From contig NC_026659.2 in assembly GCF_000004075.3 (NCBI RefSeq), forward strand, positions 23,764,272-23,828,271: a stretch of DNA of 64,000 bases. Direction: 5' to 3'. This stretch comes from Cucumis sativus. Lineage: Eukaryota > Streptophyta > Magnoliopsida > Cucurbitales > Cucurbitaceae. The position numbers and the translations under genes were made by a program. Of the stretch, positions 1-12,700 are shown piece after piece. Positions within the stretch are counted from its first letter, which is position 1. Each line of letters begins with the position of its first letter. The notes beneath the pieces are model-generated. The model saw only the letters and a list, made by a program, of their open reading frames with translations, searched no databases and had not been told where the DNA came from.

Positions 1-3000
1 CGAGTATTATCATTAAGATAGAAACTTGAAAGCAATAGAAATTGAATGCAAATATACACTATTGATCAATAATCTATTTAAGTCAAGTTTAACTCTACTC
101 TCATATGGTGAATTGTTCAATTTTACATACCTTGAATTTGACTCCACTTCACACATGAAAATATTATACATTTTCTTGACCTACAAGTAATCGTTGTTCA
201 TGTTTTTACTTTTGAGATAAGAATATTTAACTTTGAAAAATCAAATCATCCATTATTTATAATTTACCTTATTTAATTAGAAAGTCTCAAATAGAACTCA
301 AAAGAAAAGTTAACTAATCATAATATATATCACTTTCACAATATTTTACGTGTTTGATTTCTTTTTTAAATTAATCCCCTCTTGAAATAAAAAAGAAAAA
401 AGACAGAGAATTAGATTGAATTCTCCACAAGATTGGAAAAAAAAAAAAATTAAGCATCATCGTTTTGATCTTATAATCCAAATCATTCTAACTTTTTTTT
501 CTTTGTTCAAATCGTCTTATATGTGATTGATTATTCTAAACAAACTTTCCCAATAATATGCTTTCAACCTTCAATTTTGGTTTTACACTGCTCTTCCTCC
601 TCTTTCTTAAAATTACATTTTGAAAACAATATTTTCTCTATTTCAAAAGCAAAAAGATTAAAGGTTTTTTTTTTATCACTTTCCAAAAGTTTTAGCGTAT
701 AAAAATAATTAGTTAGAAGAGAAATTAAATGGCAAAAAAAAATGAAACTATTTACAAAATATAGCAAAATAAAACGTGAATGATTTATAGAGAATTTGAT
801 ACTTTTGCTATAGTTTTCAATTTATTTGTTATATTTGAAAATTCTCATAATAAGAAAAAAGTAGATAAACAAGACTCGTAAATAAAATTAGTATTCATAA
901 GATTAATTTTAAACAAATTGAGGGGTAATTCGAGCCACAACAAACTCATGATGAATCCTTGAGATACTAAATATAGTGGTGTATAAGTATTTATAACCTA
1001 TACTATTTCAAAACCCTATTTCTTATCCAAACAAAATATAGTTTATATATCTCAAACACAAACTAGAATAATAATGCACCATAAGCACTAACTATTATAG
1101 TTATCATAACTCGTTGACTATAATAATAACCAATTTAACACTCAAAACACCTCTTATTTTAGTTTTTGAAATATATGTGTGATGTTTATCTCAATATGAA
1201 ATGGCGCGTTAAATCCTCCTATTGTCCCACAGTCTTCTCAAATAATTTTTCAGGTTCAAGGAGGTAGTGATGAGTATGGATGATGCTGACATGGCAATTA
1301 GGGTTAGGAGGGCCAAGGGTCCTACGTGGATGATGTTGGAGTTGTGGGGAACTTGAGGTAGGGACAAGGTGTGTGTGAGGTTTGCCCAAAGAAAGCAAGT
1401 CTAGATCATGGAAGACCATTGTTGTTGTCTTTGGTCTTCTCTATGCCTTACAACTTGACCCCACTTCTTTCCTTCTGTATCTCTCCCTCTTTCAATTTCT
1501 CTACATTTATGCTTTGCTTCTCTCTCAAGTTTATGTCATTTTATGAGAGCCACTCAAAAACATTCTTTTCTTTTCTTTTTCCTTCTTACAAAAATATCCA
1601 TTTACATTCAAGTAAGGTCTAAATCTAAACCTCCGGATATAGTTTTCCTAATGTATCATCAATTCACACAATTATTTTGATTTCGTTTGGTTTGAGCTAT
1701 GCTTATGATCTATCGATTCAAAACTTCCAATTTAATCTTCCAAATTGTCACGAGTGATTGCTTTGTCGTCTTCTAAGGTTGGACCATTTACTAGGGCTAT
1801 TAACATCTTAAATTAATGATTGACTCATAAACAATTAAGTTGATGGTGAAAATAAATTTCATACTATATCATCTAACCATTGTCTTTAAAAGTTAGTTCA
1901 TGCTTCATTCTTATACACGTGTAGATTTTTTGTATTAACATAAAATTGACGAGGTATTTGATGCTTGTTCAAATAGAATTTAAAGGATATAAATTAATCA
2001 ACTCAATTATAAAACTTTAAAAGATTTGATCGATACTACTCCAAAGTTTAAGAATATACGTTTATATTTACATCTATAATATTTAAAACATAGCTGTAAG
2101 TCATAAATAAACTAAAAAAAATTCCACAAATTCAAATACTGAAAACATGGAATATTGATTGTTTTCAGAGAAAGTGAGGGACAATTGCCTCTTTGTTTCC
2201 ATTATGGTTGATTGCTTCAAATTGACTTTGATTAGGTCTAAGGTTTGGTTATGACAAATTAGTCCAAAGTGACTTAAAACTATGAAAGTCAAACTTTTTT
2301 TATATTTTCTTTGAGTAATATGAATAATTAATGGACATATCTGACCCACTAAGTAAAATATTTAAATTTAAATACCTGTTGTGCAATTGAATGATTATAG
2401 TAATAAAAGAAATTTGCATATGGTAATGATGATAAAATATTTTGACATAAGAATGACACTTCTTTCCTTTGTTTTGGTCGTGCATTCTTCTTTCATTTCT
2501 TTTAATATTAAAAAATTAATATATATGTAATATTTTTGTTATTAGAACAAATCATCGTAGAGATTACTCGTCTTTAAAATAGGGATGATCACTATTAATG
2601 TTGCATTTGAAGACCTATAGGTACACCTCTATTTACATATTATATGTTTAAACCAATTTCACAGCTATAGAATGGGATAACTTGAAAGAGAGAAATTTGC
2701 ATACTTAAGCCAAACCAATGAACCTCGAATATATTTGGAAAATTGGGGTAGTAAATTGATGATTATATTTTTATGCATATAAAACATCCTATGATGTGAT
2801 TTTGTTTCAAGAGTGAAAGTATATATTATGAAAAAATTTAAAGCTAAAAGGAAATAAAGTTTAAGATCTCCTTCATACCCACTTTTAATATCTATAGGTT
2901 TTCTCCAAACAACTTTTCAGATAAAATGTCACTTCTATGAATTATGCCAATGTGCGATAGGAGGTGGAAAGAAAACAAACAATATCACAACTTTGATCCT

Positions 3001-3400
3001 CCAAATACAATAGTCTTGAACAACAATTAACCTACCAATGTCGTTTCTTAACCATAGTAAGATATGAACATAAACAATTAAGTTAGATTTGTGATTGAGA
3101 TCCGACACACAATGGATCTATCAAAGAAATCTTATAATAATTGCACGACTTTTTATTGGATGTGTTTTGAGTCGAGTAGTTTTATGTGTGATGATGATTA
3201 AGATTGAAAACCCACCTTTAGTCTAGTGAATATTTCAAGAACCAGGTATTTGTGTTCATAAATCTTCCAATTCTAAATTTTGAATTCGAAAAACTCTGCC
3301 AGTGTTATGGGAAATTGATTCTATGTAGAAAAATTGTAGATATTCTGAAATTAAATCTTTAGGTTTAGAAGGAAATATGTTTCATATATCTCTGTTTACT
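1..3400. other. AT-rich intergenic region, no gene recognised
   Basis: No ORF here resembles a known protein and no convincing exon chain is visible. The base composition is strongly AT-rich except for a more GC-rich island at about 1200-1520. That island has short ORFs on both strands (66 and 83 codons), neither recognisable. The sequence from about 745 to 840 (a 'tagcaaaat' and 'ttgctatag' motif pair around a spacer) resembles a common short dispersed repeat of cucurbit genomes, from memory only. The right end, near 3400-3727, is probably the 3' UTR of the ALIX-like gene. Confidence 0.6.
1200..1520. other. GC-richer island with imperfect hairpin
   Basis: This stretch stands out from its AT-rich surroundings and is followed by a CT-rich tract (about 1450-1590) like a plant 5' leader. 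Inside it, 1396-1418 can pair imperfectly with 1432-1457: the arms share CAAGT at the base and AAGACCA/TGGTCTT at the top, with a 13-nt loop. It could be part of a non-coding transcript or a promoter. It matches no conserved plant miRNA that I know. Function is unknown. Confidence 0.25.
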
Positions 3401-3727
3401 TCATAAAAATCCAAAGGAAAAAAGCATTACATATAAACTCTTTCCAGCAAATTTTATTATCGTAGCTTTTAGTCACTTATGCTTTTTACATCTTCAAATG
3501 AAAATAGTAATCTATACATAGAAAAATAGAATAAAATTCTTTGACTCAACTACAGAAATACACGTATGCCTTATGCGAACAAATAGACGATAAGCATCAG
3601 AAATAGAAAAAGATGTAAGCTATTAGAAAAACAATCTAAAATGAAATCATCCGACAAAGGGAAAAAATTGTTTTGAAACAAATCGCTTCCACATAAAACA
3701 TACAGCTGCGAGGGTATAGAATGCCAA

Positions 3728-6700
3728 TTATTGTTGCTTGTAATAACCACCTTGCTGATGAGGTGGATACTGATTCGGGATGGTGTAAGGAGGTCGAGGA
3801 ATAGATCCAGGCTGTGGAACATGGGCATTGTAGTATGGCCCTTGCCACCCAGGATATGCTGGTTGGCCATACTCGTGGTTCGTTGAAGGTTGTTGAGACG
3901 CCTGTGGGTGCGGCGGGTAGGGACTAGTACTTGGTGGGGGAGCGGGAGGGGAATGGTAAGAAGGGGGTGGTGGCTGCTGTGGGGAATTGTACATGGGATG
4001 GGGTTGGGGATGAGATTGAGGATGGGGCGGAGTGTAACCACCAACGGGCGACTGATCATGAGGTGGTTGGTAATACGATTGTGGAGGGCGAACATCGGGT
4101 TGTGGCGATTGAGACCGTTGTGTGTGGGGTCCTACTGAGGGATAGCTATTGTTATAGCCACCAGGTGTGTTTTTAGTGTCCTGAAAACTGAGGCCGGCCA
4201 TTTGTCTTTGGACATCTTCCATCATTTCACGGCATTGAATGTTTCTTGTCATCACAAAATCACTGCACTGCTGCTTCACATTGGTGATTGCATCCTGGCA
4301 AAGAAAAGTTGATCGACGTCACGGCACAAGAAAACCAATAAGAGATCTCTATCAATATCTTTCTTCAGGATGTCCAATTGGACATCAGTTCACAGCTATG
4401 ACCTTTTAAATATATATGTAACTGAAAAATCCTCAACCATGGCCGACGGAATGTATAACAGTCTAATGGAAGACCAAGTGAAGAACGTTGGATATTTCTT
4501 ACCTGAAGAGTTACATAAAACTTTAATCCCTCATTGATGTTCTCCTTGATTTCTCTGTACTTGGCTACTGCAGCTTGAATTTGTTTGTAGCATCTTTCAC
4601 GGGATGCTGCAACAAATAGAAAGGAAGGGAATGAAGCCAGAGGGAAAGAAACAGAATATAGTCATATAATGAGATGTGGCCGATTGGATCATTTGACACG
4701 TTATACATCAGGAGCTACGGAACAAATGGAAGCAATTAAATTAGGCCATAAATGCAAATGAAATCAAATCAGATTTAAACGTCTGGAACACCAGATGTGG
4801 GCTCCAGAAAACATAAAAAATAATAATGATGATGATAATAAGTAACCAGCAGAAGCAACAATTAAGATAGTAACAAAACAAGAACTTCACCAAAATCGTC
4901 CACAAGAGCAGTAATAAATTACTTTACACTGTATGTCCTAAAGAAGAATAACTTGACGAACCGTTATCACAAACTGAAACTTATCATTTGGGCAAAGCAG
5001 AGTTTACAAAAGTAACATTTTTAAATTCGTATATATGTGAGTATTCAAGCCAGTTTGCACGCACCTCAACTAATCTCACAAACAAACGAATCTGATCTTA
5101 CATATTTGGTTGTCAAGGTCCAAGAAAACTTGCTGGATATTTATTTCTAGTATGTGGCCGCTACGGATTAAATCAATGACCTCCTTAACCATTTATTGAG
5201 ACAATGGCTCCCTTTTTACTACTAAGTCAATCTATGAGTTTACAAAAGTAACATAGCAAGGACTCATTTTTAAGTTTAGGGATTACAAAAAGTATTTCAA
5301 AAGTTGTAGGGCTAGGCAAGTTGTCCTATGAGATTAGTTGAAATGCACGCAAGTTGACCTAAACACTCATGAATATAAAAGACTAAGGTCTAAAACAGAA
5401 CAAAGTTCAAAGTTTAAAGACTAAAGTAGAAAAAACTTGGAAGTTGGAAGTTATGGATTAAAACAAGGTTTAAACACTTTTGTGTAGGATAAATTACCAA
5501 ACATTTTTGAGGAAAACAATGAAAGAGTAAAGATGGATGGAACCTAGCAATTTTGATGCTACCTAGGACAAATGAAAGTTCTAATATTAGAGCTTGAATC
5601 TTGAGTTCATGACCAGAATAAGTGAAGAACCTCACATAAAAAACCGGCTTCACTAGATGCATATATCAGAACGTGAGAACATGCTAAATCAATTAGATTT
5701 TTCTAAGTTGAGGTGAAAGTAAAAAGGTAACCATTATCCTCATTCCCATCTTGTAAACCAAAGACACAGGAAGCAACTAAAACTCTACCGAGTAATTTTC
5801 CTACCCTAACTCCAATAGTTCCAAAAAAAAAAAAAACAAAGAAAGAGCTTTAATTCAGCCAACCACTAATAAACATAGAACAAGAAAGAAAATAGTCCTT
5901 TGCTTACTTAAATTACGTACATCACCATAGAATTAATTCTCAAATTATAGTTTCTAATTGATAGACTTGAAAGGAAAAGATCATTTAGAGTTCATGAATC
6001 CTTATCTAAACAAAAGATACCTTTGTAGTCTTCTAGATTAAAGATGACAGAAAACTCATTGTTTTGGCCCTGAAAAATAATGATAGAAAACCAATTACTA
6101 ATTCAAATCAAGTATCTATGACATAAATTATATTATGGAAAATTATTAATAAAATAATAGAATAACTGTCTACAACATCGATCATATTCAAAATTTCATA
6201 TTTCAGATCAACCTTTTACTAAAGCTGTTTAAAATATAATTTCGGTCCACCAACTTAATTTTTCTATTTTGAGCCTGATTTTTTAAAAGTTGATTATTAA
6301 GCTTTTACCCACTTCTCCCTTTAATTTTTTCTTAAAAAGCAAATAATTCCCCACTCATCCTTTAACTTTCAAATTATCAATTATCAATTTTAATCCTCTA
6401 GCTTTCACTAAATTACATATGCAGCCCCTAGGCCCTTTACTATGGCATCAACAAAGGTGATGTTTTTGACTTTCATTATTGCTTGATAACATTGGTTTTA
6501 TTTTAATGAAATAGATTGGCTGATTTTTGTTGTTTTGGTTTCTATAATAAAAAGTCCTCATAGAAATTGATGAGAGGTCCACCTCGGACAGAGGGTTGGG
6601 GAAATTGGGTTTTGAAGAAAAGGGAAACCTTTTCTTATTTGATGGGGAAATATTTTACGAAAACACTACCCCTGTTTTAATGATCTTTTAAAACGAAATT

Positions 6701-9700
6701 CAAAACAAAGAAAACAAGTATCTTTTGTTTTTAGAGATGAGGTATTTTAGGAGCTCTGTTTTTTAAATTGCTTCTGAAAATAAGTATGCCAAACATATTA
6801 TCATCCTTTTCCTTGTATTTTTTATTTAAAAGACATAAAAAGAAGAGGTATCGACAACAAAACAGGGCTTATCTAAATTCCAACATGGGAAGAACTATTG
6901 TTGGACAAGGTATCCGTCCACAACAAAGCAGATATCAACAGAAGGAGTCATGTAACAGTCTGAAGTAAATTCTAAAAACGTGCAAAAACAAAAGATGGAG
7001 AAATAAACCTGAATTTGCAATAACAATTGTTCTTGGGCCTCAATGTTTTGAGAAATATCCTCGCAGATGTTGTCATATTTGGATACCTCCTTCCTGAAAA
7101 GATCCTCATACGACCCAGTTGATGTCATCAATTTTGGTAGTATATCATCCTGAGTAGCATAAAAGAGGCAAGGTCATCGTTTGTTTTGAGAACTTAGAAT
7201 AGACCAGATGCTCCCACAAGTTATAACTATCAGATCAATAATGAGATTTAAGTGCAAAAAACCAAAATAAAATATGAATGTCTTTTTAGCATAAGATACC
7301 AGCTTCCATTAAGAAGATAAGGAATAGAGATCCGTCGGACTAAAATAACACCCACAGTCAAACCGTTCAAAACTTATTACCATCATTTTTTTTGTGAGAA
7401 AACTTGACTATTATTGAGCAAGAATGCAAGAAAACATGGGCCAAAGAAGCTCACAAAAAGGAGACGACCTATAAGAATGGACTCCAGTAAGACCAAACGA
7501 ATTAGTTACAGAAAAAGTTAAAATAATAAAAGAAGAAGTCCAGAAACTGAGGCCTATCTAACAAGGGACCAAAGATCGCCTAGTAGAACACTTTCACACC
7601 CTTTGCATCATACCAAACTTGGATTTGAGAGCAAACATTAACAAAGTAAGATATAAGTTTCCTTGTAAGTTGTATCAAGAGAAATCAGCTTCCGTTAAAA
7701 AGAAAGGATACAAATGACATAAAAAAGATAGTCCAACAAAAGAAATGACCCAAAGAAACAAACTATAAAAAAAAAACTTGGAAACACACACCCATCAGAA
7801 GCATTAAATTTGACAGTAGAACAAACAAAATAAGTTATAATGGTATTAGAACATAATCTCTAAAAAAAAAGGTAAGTAGTATTCTTCAACACTTTGGACT
7901 GCAAGCCATACTAGTGCAAATTCAGAATTGGGGTTGAAACGGCGGAAACAACATAAATGATAGTCAATCCCAGTTTGTTTATGTAAACAAAAGTCAGGAG
8001 GCATTTGGCTTGAGGTAAGTATATCCATTGCCTACTGTTTACTTATACAACTCTGAAGTTGGTTGTTTAAGGTGGGAGGGGAGAGAATAAAAAATAATTA
8101 CCTAGAGGTGGTTTTTTAAAATAAAAACTATTGGAGGCAACCATAAGAAGCTGTTCCTCTTCTCTTATTATTTAGATATCTTTTTGTTTTCAAATCAGAT
8201 TGAATTGATTCTCTTCTAAAGGGTTGGTAAAAGAGTTGGTGGATCCTATTTGAATTTTTAATTAACTGCTTTTGATTTACAATCTATTATGGTTTCACGG
8301 TTGTTTGGATTATGTTTCTTATGCTCCTTTAATATTGGCCATGGGGGAGTTGATTTTCAGATTAAATTTTTGCCCTCGTGAGAGGGAAATTTAGCCCAAA
8401 TCTTACTAATTCAACCTAGGGTCTTGATTGAGTCAGATAGCCTACAAAATCCTATGAAGATAGAAATTTTGTTTACAATTAATTTATAATTTCAAATTCC
8501 AGATAGGGAATGGGGATATTGGGATTAATCAGAGAATAGACCTTGGCATACCAGAGAGAGAGAGAGCATCGAAATTGGGAAAGAATGAAGGAATACAAGA
8601 GCACAAAAAACCAGCCCACAAAACCACCCTTTTAAAGGAAGGGGGTCCAACTAAGTAAAATGTTGCCTATAGAATAGTTACAAAAGATCTTTGAAACCGA
8701 AGCCCAAAGAAACGTGATATCTAGCCAACAACCAAATCTCACTATGCCCCCTCTCACTACCCCTAAACACTCGATCATTCCTCTTGCCCCAAATATCCCA
8801 AAATAATAGCACACACCCCAGCACGCCATAAAAAGCCACCTTTTTCACTTAAAGGGGAATGGAGAAGGAACTCCTCGATCATCGCTCTAACGCTCCTCAA
8901 GCCGACAAAGCTAACACCAAACTCCTACAAGAAAGAGCACCACACAGGTGATCAAAATCTTCCTCCACCATCCGACACAGAAAACAACAAAAGGGCTCGA
9001 CAAGCGAAGAACTCCTCCTGACAAGCTTATCAATAGTATTAACCCAACCAAGCAAGACCTGCCAGATAAAAAACCTAACTTTCTTCGGAACCTTTGTCCT
9101 CCAAATCAGATCAAAGACCGATTCCTTAGGGGAGTGGGATCCACCAACAGCCCAAATAAAGAATGTCCTTTTTTGTCACAAAGGTGGCAAATCAATGGAT
9201 CAAATTTATTTTCCTTCGTTGTTCCCTTGATTCCAGAAATGGGTACTTTATCATGAATAATTTATGTCAGTCTCTTTGCCTGCCCAGTACCAAAAAGCAT
9301 GGATGATTGGCTAATGGAGGTTAGCAGGTTTGCAATTGAAAGGCAAGGCCAAAATAAAATTGAATTGTGTAGCTAGAGCTCTTTTTTTACTGTTTTTTTT
9401 TAGGTAAGACTCTTTCAGCTATTTATGGAACGGAGATCGAAGTTGTTTTCAAAAAAAAGCTTTCTCTATTTGATTCCTGATTTGAAGCATAATTCTCTTG
9501 GTGTTCAAACCACACTAAATCCTTTATATATACAACCAACAGATGACTATAAGTGACTAGAAGGCTCTTGTTTTATTGTTCTTTAGGAACCCTGCCTAAC
9601 GGCTCGTTATCTGATCTGGTTGAAATAGATCTATTTTGTTTCTTACCAAAAAAAATGCTTTCAAGGATTTAAGGTAAAGGCCAAGAACTTGTACATCTAA

Positions 9701-12700
9701 ACGACTTTATATTTCTAATTTAGGCGAATTATATCATTCCCTGCTTTTTTTTCATTGGGTGAGTTGGAGGGTAATTTTCATATCTTGTTACCCACACTTG
9801 CTTGATAGTCAATGCCTAGTCAATCCTCACATTTCTGAAGTCTGTCCCTATATACACTTTTTAGAGAAAACACACTAATTCGAGTAATTTCCCTGGGGGA
9901 TAGAAATTGGGAATTTGCAGATCCAACAAAACATTGATATAGCCAGAAGACTTTGTCGGCTCGAGGAAAAACCAACCCATCAAAACACCCAAACTAAAAG
10001 AAGGGGGTCCAACTGAGTAAAATCTTACCAATGGAATAGTTACAAAAGATCTTCAAAATCGATGCCCAAAGGGAAACATAAAATCTAATCAAAGATCAAA
10101 CCTCACTATGATCTATTTTCCTACTACAAACACTCGATCATTCTTCTCCCCCCAAAGGTCCCAATAACAGCACACACCCCTACAAGCCATAAAAAAACCA
10201 CTTGCTTTCTGAACCACAAATGGAGGAGGAACTCCTCAATCATTGCACAAATGCTCCGAAGGCTGGCATAGCTAACACCAAAATCCTGCAGGAAAAAAAC
10301 TTCACACGATCCAAGCATACTTGCAATTCTGAAAAAGATGATCAAGGTCTACCTGCGCCTTCCGAAAAAGCAAGCAACAAAAAGGCTCAACAAGCAAAGT
10401 CAACCTCCTAACAAGCCTAACCTGAACCAGCAAGACTTGCCAGATAAAAAACCTAACTTTCTTAGGAACCTTAGTCCTCCAGACCACATTAAAAAAAGAC
10501 TCCCTAGGAGGGGAAGAATCCAACAACAAACTAAACAAGGATTTACTCGTATATCCCTAACTCATGTTAGGGCTCCAAATACGAGCATCCCTTCTTCCCT
10601 CCCTAAAGTTGCACCCCTCAAACAAAGAAAGAAGAGAGGTAACCTCCGTGTTTACCTATTGGTCAAATTACGACAAAACCCAAAAAAGAAAGACACGGGA
10701 TTCTCGAACCCAACCAAAAGATCCAATATCATACTTTTTTTGGAAGAGGATAAATGATAAAGATGAGGAAATAAAGAACGTAGGGAAGTTTTGGGTTTTT
10801 TGGGAGAGCGAAACAATAGTGTTTAGAAGGCTGGAAAGGGATCTTAGTGATGTTTGGTCCCTTGTTCATAACTATGTATCCCTCTAGGATTTGATTTCAA
10901 AGACCTTTTTGTAACTATTCTATTCTATAGGTTCTGTTTTGTATAGTTGGAGACTCTTTCTTGAAGGGCTCCCTTCTCTTGTGGGCTTTGTTTTTTACAC
11001 GCATCATTTATTGTTTCGTTTTTTCCTCAATAGAAGTTGTTATTTCTATCAAAGAAAATATACGACAAAGATGCCACACCACTTAGTTATGTTCTTAAAT
11101 TTCCGATTCCTTGGTTAAGTTGTTTTCACCCAATTATTTGCTTTATTTCTTTCCTTTCAGCAAAATTTCTTATTTTGTATCCAAGAGTAAAATCAACAAT
11201 GCAAAATCACAAACCCCGTTAGCTATTGAGACAAGAGGGACACATCATACAAAGAATTGATCAACTTGAGTGCAGACAATTAGACTCTAAAGCATATATG
11301 TTGAGAAACAAAGTGGAGACATTGTACCTTCCTCTTCATCTCTTTAAGCATGTCTTCAAGACCAGCTCGTTGAGCACCAAGATTTTCCAACTGCCTCTGT
11401 ATAGTAGAGCATGCAACATTTTCAATACACATTAAACATAAACTACCTTTACAATATTTCACGTCAACAAGACAGGCAATTATTAATATCTTAGGTATAC
11501 AACTAAGAGCCGCATGGTTTCAACCTATAATTCCAAATGCAGATTTACAGCTTGTTCCTTTGAGTTTTGACCATTGAATCAGACAGAAATATCATTCACA
11601 ATATATGCATAGGAAACAAAAGTAAATGATTTGACAAACTGAAAAATAAATCTAAGACTTCTGTTTTACATCCAGCAATTACTATCTAACTATATTCTGT
11701 AAGAGCTAAAACTGGGAGCTACTGCCTAATCTTAAAATATCTACTGGTTCAGAAACTCACAGGACAAAAATTATTTACACATAAGCACTTGGAATAAAAA
11801 ATGCAAAACCAGGTAAGGGAAACAAAAAGCATGAAAAAGAATTATAAGAATAAGGTACCAAGCTCTGTTTTAGGGTCCCAAGAATTGCATCTTCATTGGC
11901 ATCCAAAGACATTATCGGCCTAGCAAGAGTTGGGAGAGCAGATTCGATCTGAGATAGAAATGCAACAATACCAATTAACTAAAAAACTTGCACACGGTTC
12001 ATAAAATAATGATTATTGGCACAATGATTAACTTTTAGATAAATATCCAGGAGTCTATAACTCGTTTCATGAACTAACAACAAAATAATAATTTTACCAA
12101 ATATTTTAATCAATTAAAAGATTGGCATGAGTTACGTATTCAGTGAGTTGTCCATTTCTCTATTAAAATAGGCAGGTATAGTTTGGAGCCAGAAATAAGC
12201 CAGACATTTACAAAAAAAACTGGAAGGAAAAAAAAGGGAAGCAAAGGAGAATAGAAAAGATGATCAGGAAAATAAGATTATGAGCAAAACATACTGGACG
12301 GTGATCAAGAATTGACAAGAGGGCTGAATGATCTTTCACTGAACGCTCAATCCTAGAATCGCTTTCTGCAGCTTGCTTCAAGTTGCCGGCAAATCTATTC
12401 AATCTATCTTGTATGTTCTTTGTCAATGTACTGGACTGAGGCCTAGTCCACCGAGTCCCAAACTGACTTCGAAATTGGGAATCCTCTCTTGCTTCTTTCT
12501 GCAGGAGCTCCTCAATCTGCACTAGCATTTCACTGTTTACTCTTCTTAGATCCCTGAGTTGTTGCAACTCAGCCTCCAAGCCTATTGGGCCTCCACTAAT
12601 TTGCACTGCCTCAACATCTTCTTTTACATCCGTCGGCAGGGAAGAGTTTCCTTCCAAAGCAAGAATAGATTCTGGAAGGTCCATTTCCTTCAGCCTAACG

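Noticed and set aside
3890..4176. Two plus-strand ORFs of 81-82 codons
   Set aside because: They lie antisense to the Pro-rich last exon of the ALIX-like gene. The Pro/Gln codons give stop-poor antisense frames.
10338..10887. Plus-strand ORFs of 139 and 107 codons
   Set aside because: The first is antisense to LINE fragment B. The second is a broken mix of fragment B antisense and fragment C sense.
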